In this document: in pieces, positions 1 to 10,354 of the stretch
Position numbering within the stretch: the first letter of the stretch is position 1
Layout: each line of letters opens with the position of its first letter
NCBI RefSeq assembly: GCF_042453785.1
Contig: NC_091664.1
Coordinates: 30,924,501 to 30,988,500, forward strand
From: Malus domestica
Taxonomy: Eukaryota > Streptophyta > Magnoliopsida > Rosales > Rosaceae
Reading direction: 5' to 3'
DNA length: 64,000 bases
The notes under the pieces: generated by a model
Told to the model about the DNA's origin: nothing
What the model saw: only the letters and a program-made list of their open reading frames with translations
Database searches by the model: none
Program-made: the position numbers and the translations under genes

Positions 1-1324
1 TCAATAAAATCATGAATATTTCGTAAAAGCTATGAAACCATGAATTCGATATAAACTATAATGATATAAATCCAGAAAACATAATATAAAATGTATTAAA
101 TGCATGAATTATGAAAATCATGCTAGGCTAATATTTTATAAAAATATTTAAGTTATGAAGGGGTCCACTCACAGGTTTTCCATTGCCCGAAAGCCACTCG
201 AACTATCGAGAATGTGATCACTTCCCGCCAACGCACCTAAACATAATTAGGAACCCTTTAGTAAAACTCTACTAAAACATTATAATTTTGGAAAACAGAT
301 GGAGGATTCAAATTCGGCACATCGAGGAACCTCGGGTTTTTCCTCCACGCTCTGCCGCATGCGCCGCCGTGGGTGGCGGTCGACCGTCCCGACTTGGCGG
401 AAAATCCAACAACTCCAAAAATTCTCAAATTTTACAAGAATGAATATCTCGATGAGAGGAATAGCTTTCATACCTATGACTAATGCCAATTTGGCCGAGA
501 AAATCCCCAATTTCACTAAAACCCGTCGAAAACCTTATAAAGGGTGTTTCCTGATTCGTCCTCAAGTCGATTCTGACACTCCAACCAATGATTGGGCATT
601 GTTTCTGAGCTTAAGGGAAGTACATTGGTGGTGGCAATTGAACGGAAACATTGTAGGAATGGTGGATTCACCGCTGCGGGTGCCCTTGAAGCTGTGCCTT
701 CGATCTTGACAAATTAAGGCCCAAATACCTCGATTTTTAGGTGTAACGTGAAGAAGGGAGGTCGTGGGATTGATTATAGGTGGCAGAGACGGTCAAGTCG
801 CTGGGAAATTGCCGAATCACCACCGGGCTGTGTAGAAGCCATGTCGGGTGGGCGGGGAGGAACTAGGTGAAGGGTGATCTGGTGCTTCTCCTTTCTCTCA
901 TTTCCCCTCTTTTCTCTCCTCTCTAATTGATCACTCACTCTCTCCCTTCTCCCGATTGGTCCTCACCTCTCCCTCATTTCTCTCCTTTATTTTCGATCTC
1001 CACTGACCATCTTTCCTTTCCTTCAATCTCAGCCACACACGTGGCTTTCCAGATTTGCCTCCAAAAAATCTGGAGCCTTCTAGAAAATGTTTAAATGACT
1101 ATTTTGTCCCTATTTTTACTCGTCCATAACTTCTTCGTTATAACTCCAAATCACGTTCCGTTTGAGCCCACACATTCGTAGCGACGAGTACTACAAGAAA
1201 ACGAATCTTACATGACATGACAAGGCGATCAACAAAAGTCAATCGTATTTGCCTCGAAGGGCATTTTCGAAATTTCACATTTTAAAATTATAAAATTCGT
1301 AATAATTGGGGACGGGTCGTTACA
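1..1324 (-). mobile_element. Partial LTR of a gypsy-type retrotransposon, cut by the window edge
   Basis: Read on the minus strand, this begins TGTAACGACCCGTCCCC at 1324 and runs off the left end of the window. It carries a 'gagtggaccc' motif on the minus strand (near 165) that is also present in the separate solo LTR at 29294-31702, suggesting related LTR families. No coding domains of a retroelement are seen in the part that is visible. Whether it is a solo LTR or the end of a full element cannot be told from here. Family assignment is inference from LTR style. Confidence 0.55.
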
Positions 1325-2012
1325 TCCAATATAAGGTTTAGACTTAAGACTCAAATTCAAGGTGCGTGCATTGAAAAGAAAATAAGAAAATTCAAATTCA
1401 TCACCATTTTTTACCTATATAAAAAAATGTGAGTTTTGTGTTAGAGGTAACTTTACGCCATCTCCAAGTTCCAACTAAAGACTACAAGTCATTTTTAGCC
1501 AAAAAATGTGCAAGATCCGTTTCTAACAAGAGAGTTACTGTAGACTAAAAATGTTGTTTTCAATTTGTAAGTAGGGGATGTCACGCTCGATTCATATAAA
1601 ATAACAAATTCAATATCTTATTATGCAAAGTTTATTATGTAAGGAATAATGTTTGACTGCTTAAGGATGAGTGCGGACTCCTATTCAAAATTTCTTCATG
1701 TTCGAATTACAAAGTTTTGTGCTTATGATCAGAATCAATCATATTATGAATCACTTTATAAAGATCATTCTGCAAAAAATGAATTAAAACTAAAGTCGTT
1801 TAGTTAATTTACTATGAAAAATATATAAACGGTTCATAATGCTTTTACTAATATCGTTCATCTGTTTTATACAGTTTGACGACTTTAGTTTTATTTTTCG
1901 CATAAATGATCTTTATAAAATATTTCATAATATGAACGGAAATTATAAGCATAAAGTTTTGTAAATCGACAACCAATAATTTTGAGTATGAGTAATTGTT
2001 GTAACATTCTTC
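1325..2012. other. AT-rich intergenic stretch, nothing recognised
   Basis: No open frame with a recognisable domain, no splice-consistent exons and no RNA gene were seen here. Confidence 0.5.
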
Positions 2013-2020
2013 GTAGATTG

Positions 2021-2649
2021 TAGGGGTGGGCGCAGTGCGGTTTCGAGTGAAACCGCAACCGAAACCGAAATTTTTTGCAGTGCGGTTTTGAAACCAAAAC
2101 CGAAATAAAGCCAATCCATTTGGTTCGGTTCGGTTTGGTTTTTAAGAAAAAAATGTACAATTTAAAATATACACCTATTTACGCATAAGACGGTCTTATT
2201 TTCCTCATATATTAACTACCCAAGTTATTCATAGAGTAATCCAAATAAAACTTCTAGAACTTACATCTTCAACAACCAATCTCTCCAGTTTTAACAATAT
2301 AAACAAAGTCAGGATTTTGAGCAGCAATAAGCTTTCTCATACCATCAACTTAGGGTAGAAATAGAACCCCTAACGTTCCAACAAGCAAACTGGACTATGG
2401 AAAGGGAGATCAAACTTGGACCTGACCAACGAATAACATTTTGGATGTCCTTAACAACTGCAATTCCAGAAAACACAAATGATATCATCAGATATCTTTT
2501 GAAAACCTAAAATCAAAACCAAACCGTTTTCTTTGCCCGGTTCGGTTCGAAACCGCAACCGTTTCAAAATCGCAAAACTAAACCGTTCGATGCAGTCCAA
2601 TTTGATCTGTATTTCGGTTTTGATTTTCGGTTCCAAGTGCCCATCCCTA
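2021..2649. mobile_element. Non-autonomous hAT-type DNA transposon, 629 bp
   Basis: The ends form inverted repeats: TAGGGGTGGGCGC on the left, and on the right TGCCCATCCCTA, whose complement is TAGGGATGGGCA. The element is flanked by a perfect 8-bp target duplication GTAGATTG (2013-2020 and 2650-2657), the hallmark length for hAT insertions. Inside are subterminal GC-rich 'cggtttcgg/aaaccg' blocks in both orientations (2037-2140 and 2535-2640). No transposase frame is present, so it needs an outside source. Confidence 0.88.
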
Positions 2650-2657
2650 GTAGATTG

Positions 2658-3215
2658 TTGTGACAACCAAAAGATAAAGTACATGGAATGTTCTATTCAC
2701 CTTTCTTTAAAAAAATAAAGCTAAAAAGGGAAAGTCAAATAAATAAAACGGATTCTGATATGGGAAAAAGAAATCACCTTTTTCTTTCACCTTTTTATTT
2801 AGCTTTAACTTGAACAAGATTTGGCAAGTGGGCCTATTACGAGATGAATCTTATTCTTATATAACGGCGTTGGCGTAAGTTCAAATCATATCTAATCTAA
2901 TAAATTTAACATTTGACCAAACAAAAAAAAAATTGAGCATAATAAAATTTAAAAAAAAAACTAATGAAAATAGTTTAAAAACTTTGAGTTTTAACAATTT
3001 AGATAAAATAAAAGATAAAATAAATAGTATCAAGATTGACATTTTATTGTAAAAATGTGATTTTTCGTTAAAATAAACAGTTGTGAGAAATTTTCGTTAG
3101 CTAAAGTTGTCTAAATTCTAATGTTTTTTTTTTTTTTTGTGGTATATAAGAAGGGTCCAGAGGATCCTGACACCTTTTGACAGCGGGAGAGAGACTTAAC
3201 GGCTAAGCATTCCTC
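2658..3215. repeat. Intergenic DNA with a diverged MITE-like repeat
   Basis: About 2940-3115 is a diverged, inverted relative of the insertion at 42688-42843. Both share 'actaatgaaaa', 'actttgagttttaac' and 'aaaatgtgatttttcgttaaa' type segments. The rest is AT-rich promoter-side sequence of the next gene. Confidence 0.45.
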
Positions 3216-3219
3216 TCTC

Positions 3220-3227
3220 TATAAATA
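3220..3227 (+). promoter_or_regulatory. TATA box of the PP2-type F-box gene
   Basis: TATAAATA lies 96 bases upstream of the ATG at 3316, in a CT-rich context typical of plant core promoters. The predicted transcript would start near 3250. Confidence 0.6.
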
Positions 3228-3315
3228 CACAACCGCGCCACAGCAACCAGAAAACATACGAAGGCAAATTACAACGTTTTTTCCATTGTCCGAGGAACCC
3301 ATTTAAATCGCAAAA

Positions 3316-5079
3316 ATGTTCAAGTTCTTCTTAGGCGGTGGCGGAAACCAGGAGAAAACAGATGATGTCGGTGGCGGCGGAGGCGACCCCATGGATCTGC
3401 AGGCCTTGCCGGAGGGATGCATAGCCACCGTTGTCTCGCTGACCACGCCTCGGGACGCGGGCACAATGTCGTCGGTTTCGAGGAGTTTCAGGTCGGCCGC
3501 CGAATCCGACGCTGTTTGGGACAAGTTCCTTCCCCCCGAGATCCACACTATCATGTCCTCCTCGTCACCCTCACAGCCGCCGCTTGTGTCTCCCTCCTTC
3601 ACCTCCAAAACCAAGAAGGAGCTTTTCCTCGCTGTGTGCGACAACCCTGTTCTCATTGAACAGGGCAAGTTGGTAACTTTACTACCTTTCTCCTTTTCTT
3701 TTGTGGGATTTATTTGTTTATTTTAGTTGTGGATTAGTGTACTATTTCACTGATGTGATAGACATTTAGTTGATATGGATTTGTCGGGAAATTTCCGTAC
3801 TGGAAAGTACAAAGTTTGGAACTTTGGGGGCCGGCAAGATCATAGGTTTTGTTGTTGGCCGAGGAGAGGGTGAGTAGGCGGTGGGACCAAATATTTTGTG
3901 TACATTTGGTGATGTGAATATTTATGAGATGTGACAAAAATAAAGAAGGAAAAATATTGACAAAATTGTGATGACATATATGAGATATCATGTCCATTTG
4001 TTTTGTACTTCGTAGTTTAAAAGTTGTCTAAGCAATTTTGGTACTTGTTTTATTTTCCGTTACTACATGATGAATCATAAATTATTAAGTTTGAAGTGCA
4101 GATGGTTGAGATAATAGTGTTCAAATTGTTAGTGTTCAATTCTTTTTAGCATTAGAGGAAGTAAGATAGAAGGGTTGAATAACTGAGTTAGAAATTCGAA
4201 TGCGTTCTATTGTTTCCGGTTTTTTTGTTTGTTTTTCAAAAGCGTTTTCTATTTCGCACTGTTCTAAGATCCCGAGTTGTAATTGGAATGATAATGCAGA
4301 GCTTTTCGCTGGACAAATGGAGTGGGAAGAAATGCTATATGATCGCTGCAAGGGCCCTTTCGATTGTTTGGGCTGACACTCCTCACTACTGGAGATGGAT
4401 TTCTGTCCCCGACTCGAGGTCTCTTAAAATTTTCTTCTTTTCGTTTAAAGAAATTGTTATCAACATTTTGAAATAGTCATCCGTTCTGCACCCATTCCTC
4501 GTGATTGAGGACTGTAGATAATTTCCATGCTTTTGTTACATAAACTCTCTGTTATTGTAAACAAACAGGTTTGAGGAGGTGGCGGAGCTTATTAGTGTGT
4601 GCTGGCTTGAAATCCGTGGCAAAATTGGGACACGGATGCTGTCCCCATCCACCCTTTACAAAGCTTTTCTTGTATTCAAGTCAATTGCAGGGGCTCATGG
4701 ATTTGAGAACCAACCTGTGGAGGTCACAGTGGGTTTAATTGGGCAGGAGCCCACGAAACATGTGGTGTTTCTGGACGTGCAGAGAGGCCAAACCCAAGGC
4801 CAGGGCTACCACGTTGCCGGGCCTTGGCATATTGGCCTCTTCAACCGCAGACACATTCCCGGCCTCCAGTCGCTCCAGTCGTTCCAGCCAAGGGAGATCA
4901 ACGAGGCCCAGTACCCGAAAGAGCGGAACGACGGGTGGCTGGAGATAGAGATGGGGGAGTTCTTCTGTGAAGGGGGTGAAGGTGGGGAGTTGGAGATGAC
5001 TTGCATGGAGGTTAGGGGTGGACAGTGGAAGGGTGGCCTCATTTTTCAAGGGATTGAGGTCAGGCCTAAAAGGATGTAG
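3316..5079 (+). CDS. F-box protein of the phloem protein 2 (PP2-B) type, three exons
   Basis: Coding exons are 3316-3672, 4300-4418 and 4569-5079, with GT-AG introns, giving 328 aa. Exon 1 holds an N-terminal glycine-rich stretch and the F-box (from MDLQALPEGCIATVVSLTTP to the AAESDAVWDKFLPP segment, about residues 26-75). Exons 2 and 3 hold the PP2 lectin-like domain, starting SFSLDKWSGKKCYM and continuing through YWRWISVPDSRFEEVAEL and CWLEIRGKIGTRMLSPST. Family knowledge: F-box/PP2-B proteins act as SCF ubiquitin-ligase adaptors, and some have glycan-binding PP2 domains. The phase pattern (0, then 2) and the 119-nt middle exon are identical in all PP2 copies further along this window, which supports the model. 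The substrate is unknown. This copy stands alone, 34 kb from the minus-strand cluster. Confidence 0.93.
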
Positions 5080-5159
5080 AAATCAAGTGGCGGTAGGGTA
5101 ATATTGTCCTTTTGAATTCAAAATATTATAAAATTGAGCTACGGTAGTTCAGATTAAAA

Positions 5160-5306
5160 ACGGATGAAATATCCACACTGTATTTTACTTCTCATACATC
5201 TTTTTAATTTTCGGTCGTCGAATCAAATGAATTGAAGAAGATCAATGGACAGAAATTACCAAGGGAGGTGTGAGAAGTAAAATGAAGTATGTGGATAACA
5301 CACCCC
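5160..5306. mobile_element. MITE of the GGGGTGTG family, 147 bp
   Basis: It is flanked by an 8-bp duplication GATTAAAA (5152-5159 and 5307-5314). It shares its inner core (cgtcg-atc-aatgaattgaagaagatcaa) and right end (gtggata-cacacccc) with the better preserved copies at 36172 and 45642. The left end is eroded, so this is the oldest of the three. Confidence 0.8.
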
Positions 5307-5314
5307 GATTAAAA

Positions 5315-6540
5315 AGTGTTTGCCTTTTTATCTTTTTTTTTTTTTGCATTTGGAAAATGTCGCAATTGAAACGTGTCAATGTCATGGTCAATTGCTAGCT
5401 TTGTTGTACTTGTAGCTTTGTGTTGGTACTATAGAAATACAAAGCAATCGGTACCATAGAAAAGTCAAAGACTTGTGAAGATTGAGTTTGGTTTTTATGT
5501 TTAGTTTGGTGAAGGAAATTATTATTTAACCATAAAGAAACTGATTTACATACAAAAAACCAAAAAACAAAGAAACATAAACAAGCAAAAAAGGGGTCAA
5601 ATCAAACCAACCAACAAGAGCCCAGCCAAATAGTAAAAGCTCAAAAATAAAGAAACACACAACCGAGAAATCTGATGGTGTTGCCTCCACTGGAACAGTG
5701 CATTTCGATCTGCACAATCCACGCTTATCACTTGACATTACTTGGAACGCTGAAAATAAAGATAACCAGCAATTGAAATAATTGAGTCGGCTATCAAGAA
5801 AAAGAAGCCCATGGAAAATCACGAGCAATAGTGCCAGACACAATAGACATCAGAAGGTGGTGGTGCTAGGAACACTTGAGACGGTTGAAGAACTAGAATT
5901 CTATGCACCATCTTGTGAGAAAGTATGACTGAAAAACGAAGCTTAGATGAGCGAAATCGAAACTCAAATGAACAAGATGAAGGGAGACCAGTAAGGTAAG
6001 AAGAGGATGACATATCAAGGAGGAGGGAAAGTGAGTAGCAGAAAAGGGGAAAAGAATAGACAAGAAGAAGGGGAAATTGGCAACCGACCCCAGCCAAAGC
6101 TAGAGTCGGCACCACTGATAAAGTGAGGGTATTTTGTCCAATCAGCCTCTCTACTTGTTTTTCTATTTAACGGAGAATCTTCATGCAATAACCAAAATGA
6201 TTAACTATGGACAAACTTAGGAACTACTTTTATCGATTTTCAATATTAGATACTAAAATGAGGAGTTATGTCAATTTTAAGGACCATTTTAACTAAAAAC
6301 CTACATTTTTAAAGAAAAAAAAAATTGAAATTACATCTTTTCCACGACCTTTCATGGTGTATCGGGATTGGAGAGAATATTTATTTTGAACACTAATGGG
6401 ACCTGAGTTTTTTATTTCAAAGATATTCAAGTTTATTGAAGTGAAATTTTTCTCTGTATTTATTTATTTTTAATATAAACGATAAAAACTTTTTGTAAAA
6501 TCCAAAACGCAAAAAAAAAAAAAAAAAGTTTTGGTCTATC
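5315..6540. other. Intergenic DNA, no gene recognised
   Basis: Short open frames exist on the minus strand near 5526-6115, but they show no domain, no codon-like conservation and no splice context. A poly(A) run ends near 6528, just before the transcribed leader of the MUSTANG gene. Confidence 0.5.
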
Positions 6541-7944
6541 TCCTCTCGAATTGCCAGACTCCAGCTTAGAGATCGAAGAAGACCCAAAAGCGGAAAAAAG
6601 CACTTTCAGCAGAACGCAGCTTCTCGCTCTCACCCCCACCAGGTTCTCCATTTCTTCCTCCCTTTCCTTCTCTAGTTTTTCTATTTTAATCTCACATAAT
6701 TTGATATTTATATTCCACCATATCCCACAAAAGAACCACTCACTTCAAATTAGAAATCAAAGCACAAGTTGTTGACTTTAATCGTTCTGTGCAATGATTG
6801 TTGAAAAGGAGAAGAACCCACTTCGTAAAAGTGCTTATATGAAAAGCCTTTTGGGTATTGGGATTGATTAGTGTTTGGATCCGCCGCTCTGAGATTCCCA
6901 AATTGTCGTTTGGAAAAAAAGTTTGGGAATTTCTGGTTGTTGATTGTTGTTGTTGTAAAATTTCAAGTTCTGGGTTTGAGTTGGGAATAATTTTGGGGGC
7001 AGAATGCTCTATTTTGATTTAATGGGTTATCGTTGATTAAGTTTATAGTGTTGTAAGTAATCACCAGTTTGTCAGTGACTCAAATGGCCACATTGACTGT
7101 TCCGGTGACGTTTGCCTTTTGTGCAGTCGAGTCGGGTCTTAGGGTTCATCAAATTCAATCTACATTCTGTTGGATAAGACTGTTCTTAAGCTGTGCTTTT
7201 CGGTTTCTGTTTTTGCCGTCAGTCTGAGGATGATGGGATGAGAAATTGTGTGTAGCAGTGAGAAATGTGCGAGGTCTTACAGCTACTAGGTAGTTTAACC
7301 GTGTTATCCGTAGATTATGTGGCAAATGAAAATTGAGTCTGCTATTGGAGCAAGAGTGATATGGAGTTTTAGTACAGTTGATTGCATAAAAATGGTGTAC
7401 CCCTGATTTGAATGGCTTGTTGCATGTGGCTCGAACGCAAGTAATCTTAATACCGGTAGATCCAAAGTTTCAAAATTGGGCCGATAAGTGAATTTTTCCG
7501 TGTCTTCAAAATTTGTTCAATAGTTGATACCATTTATTAATAAAATTGCTCATGGTATTTTTTTGTTTTTTTGTTTCATAGGTGTGGTAATAATGTTTCT
7601 ATCCTTGTAAAGATATAATTCATCAACACCACAGGGTCAAAGAATATACCTTGAAATGCTCTTATCCTATATCACAACTGCCCTTCGCTTATGATTATTG
7701 ATTAGTTAGGACAGGTATGATTCCTTCCATTTGGGTCTCCTGTTGATCAGTTATGCGCACACACATGCACGCACAGAAAAATGCTGCTTCCTTGTTCTTG
7801 TGTTCCTATGCTGTATCCATATATGACGGGAGGTCTCATGTAGTGCAGTGTTTACAATACACCCTTTCAGAAGAATTATCAATTTGTGTCGGGATGAGGG
7901 GAACGGTTAGAATCATGTAACACTTCTGCTACTGTCGTGGATAC
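6541..7944 (+). other. Probable 5' leader and leader introns of the MUSTANG gene
   Basis: The 1.4 kb before the ATG has no coding frame but contains GT-rich, T-rich intron-like sequence and several plausible acceptor sites (for example near 7582). It reads as 5' UTR plus intron rather than as a separate gene. The exact exon borders cannot be fixed without transcripts. Confidence 0.4.
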
Positions 7945-9735
7945 ATGGAAGATCATTCTTTAGCTGTGCAGAACAATTCTCTTGCATTGACAGAATATGC
8001 TTTAGACTTGGCTATTGGGCAAGAATTTCCTGACGTTGAAACATGCAGAAGAAGATTGAAGAACATTGCTCTAGTACAACATTTTGATCTTCGTATAGTG
8101 AAATCAGATCGCAGCCGGTTTATAGCCAAGTGCTCCAAAGAAGGTTGCCCATGGCGTGTCCATGTGGCAAAATGTCCCGGAGTTCCAACCTTTACAGTAA
8201 GAACCCTGCATGGTGAGCATACCTGTGAAGGAGTTCTCAACCTTCATCATCAGCAAGCATCAGTAGGTTGGGTTGCTAGGTCTGTAGAATCACGGGTTCG
8301 GGATAACCCACGGTATAAACCAAAAGAGATCCTGCAAGATATCCGCGATCAGCATGGAGTTGCTGTTTCTTACATGCAAGCTTGGCGTGGCAAGGAGCGT
8401 AGCATGGCAGCACTTCATGGAACTTTTGAAGAAGGGTATCGGCTTCTTCCTGCATACTGTGAGCAAATAAAGAAAACCAACCCTGGAAGCATCGCTTCAG
8501 TTTTTACCACTGGACAAGAAAATTGCTTCCACCGTCTCTTCATTTCTTACCGTGCATCAATATATGGGTTTATACATGCTTGCAGGCCACTTTTGGAAAT
8601 TGATAGATCACACCTCAAAGGCAAATACTTGGGTTCCTTACTTTGTGCTGCAGCTGTTGATGCTGATGATACATTATTTCCTCTGGCAATAGCTATCGTT
8701 GATGTGGAAAGCGACGAAAATTGGATGTGGTTTATGTCAGAATTGCGAAAGCTTCTTGGAGTAAACACTGACAACATGCCTAGACTAACAATACTCTCTG
8801 AAAGACAAAGGGGTGTTGTAGAGGCAGTGGAAACCCATTTTCCTAGTGCCTTCCATGGTTTTTGTCTGCGTTATGTTAGTGAAATTTTTCGTGATACGTT
8901 TAAGAATGCGAAGTTGGTGAATATCTTCTGGAATGCTGTTTATGCTCTCACTGCAGTTGAATTTGACAGCAAGATTGCAGAGATGGCAGAGATCTCGCAA
9001 GACGTGATTCCATGGTTTCAACACTTCCCTCCCCAACTTTGGGCTGTAGCATATTTTGAAGGAGTGCGGTATGGCCATTTTACTCTCGGTGTTACGGAGT
9101 TGTTGTATAATTGGGCTCTTGAATGCCATGAGCTCCCTATTGTGCAAATGATGGAGCATATTCGTGATCAGTTATCATCGTGGTATAATGACCGCCGGGA
9201 TATGGGAATGAGGTGGACGTCAATTTTAGTACCATCTGCTGAGAAGCGGATTCTAGAGGCAATGGCTGATGCTCGATGCTATCAAGTACTTCGTGCAAAT
9301 GAAGTTGAATTTGAGATTGTGTCTACTGAGCGGACAAACATTGTGGATATACAAACTCGTGTTTGCTCTTGTCGCCGTTGGCATATATATGGTCTACCTT
9401 GTGCACATGCTGCTGCTGCACTTATGTCTTGTGGACACAATGTCCATTTGTTTGCTGAGCCTTACTTCACAGTAGCAAGTTACCGAGAGACCTATTCGCA
9501 GATGATTCATCCCATTCCGGATAAGAGCTTATGGAAGGAGCCAGGCGACGGAACAGAGGGTGGAAGCACCAATGTTGATATCATGATACGCCCACCCAAG
9601 ACTCGGCGGCCACCTGGAAGACCCAAGAAGAAGGTCCTTCGAGTAGAAAACTTCAAGAGGCCGAAGAGGGTGGTTCAATGCGGTCGCTGTCATATGTTAG
9701 GGCATTCTCAAAAGAAATGTGCCTTGCCACATTGA
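7945..9735 (+). CDS. MUSTANG-type domesticated Mutator-like transposase
   Basis: A single coding exon of 596 aa. Order of parts: MuDR-type N-terminal DNA-binding region with Cys/His residues (about 28-95, C63, C68, H92, C94), MULE transposase core (about 205-400, LEIDRSHLKGKY with D220, NWMWFMSEL 259-267, E385), SWIM zinc finger (C474, C476, C486, H488), an AT-hook-like RRPPGRPKK patch (554-562) and a C-terminal CCHC knuckle (C579, C582, H587, C592). Family knowledge: MUSTANG proteins are immobile host genes derived from MULE transposases and needed for normal plant growth. No terminal inverted repeats flank the gene, as expected for a domesticated copy. Odd points: the second catalytic position reads SER (E286) where active MULEs have an aspartate, and the usual C-x2-H reads CLRY (307-310). 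The leader from about 6550 is probably spliced, as a long non-coding stretch precedes the ATG. Confidence 0.88.
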   Translation: MEDHSLAVQNNSLALTEYALDLAIGQEFPDVETCRRRLKNIALVQHFDLRIVKSDRSRFIAKCSKEGCPWRVHVAKCPGVPTFTVRTLHGEHTCEGVLNLHHQQASVGWVARSVESRVRDNPRYKPKEILQDIRDQHGVAVSYMQAWRGKERSMAALHGTFEEGYRLLPAYCEQIKKTNPGSIASVFTTGQENCFHRLFISYRASIYGFIHACRPLLEIDRSHLKGKYLGSLLCAAAVDADDTLFPLAIAIVDVESDENWMWFMSELRKLLGVNTDNMPRLTILSERQRGVVEAVETHFPSAFHGFCLRYVSEIFRDTFKNAKLVNIFWNAVYALTAVEFDSKIAEMAEISQDVIPWFQHFPPQLWAVAYFEGVRYGHFTLGVTELLYNWALECHELPIVQMMEHIRDQLSSWYNDRRDMGMRWTSILVPSAEKRILEAMADARCYQVLRANEVEFEIVSTERTNIVDIQTRVCSCRRWHIYGLPCAHAAAALMSCGHNVHLFAEPYFTVASYRETYSQMIHPIPDKSLWKEPGDGTEGGSTNVDIMIRPPKTRRPPGRPKKKVLRVENFKRPKRVVQCGRCHMLGHSQKKCALPH

Positions 9736-9738
9736 CCT

Positions 9739-10354
9739 GAATTAAACTGTTTAAAATCGTTCTTACCCCTTAGATTTCGGTTCCTTTTTTCCCTTTCATT
9801 GTTCAAAAACGCAGTAGAACAGTTGTGTGCAAGTAATGTTAATGTATGTTTTAATTTAACTACGTCAGTTGCCAAATAAGGATTCGGTTTTTTCTTTTCC
9901 TTTTGCACATTCAATCTCTTTATCCTGTTAGATCGTATCATAATTGTCCGGCGATTCGCATCTCTCAGTTCTATCGGCATAAACTTCCGGTGATTGCTAA
10001 ACGCTGCAACTTCATTGCATCTTCGTTCTGTTTAACTGTGTTCGCTCATACAGATTCTGCAATCAACAACTCTGTTTCAACCTTGCAAAAGATGATATGA
10101 ACAAACAGCCATCATCGAAAAATATCGTACAAATGCAAACTTAAAACCATTGTATTCAGCTCAAATGGAGTTCGAGTTCACGCGACTGTTACAGAAAACA
10201 GGTGTATCTGTGTCGACTACCATCCCAATTTCTATTGTATTTGAGCATCAATAATCGAAAAATGATTAAATCTCGATTTAGTAAGAGTTGAATGCTAAGC
10301 TGCAATTTGAGAAGTGATTATCCGATGTGCGTGTAAAGCTTCTTAGCCTCGACT
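9739..10354. other. Convergent 3' ends of the MUSTANG and tryptophan-tRNA ligase genes
   Basis: This 0.6-kb gap separates two stop codons that face each other. It must hold both 3' UTRs and polyadenylation signals. No further gene is seen. Confidence 0.6.

Noticed and set aside
5526-6115. Two hydrophobic minus-strand frames near 5.5-6.1 kb
   Set aside because: No recognisable domain, no splice context and no conserved motif. Likely chance.
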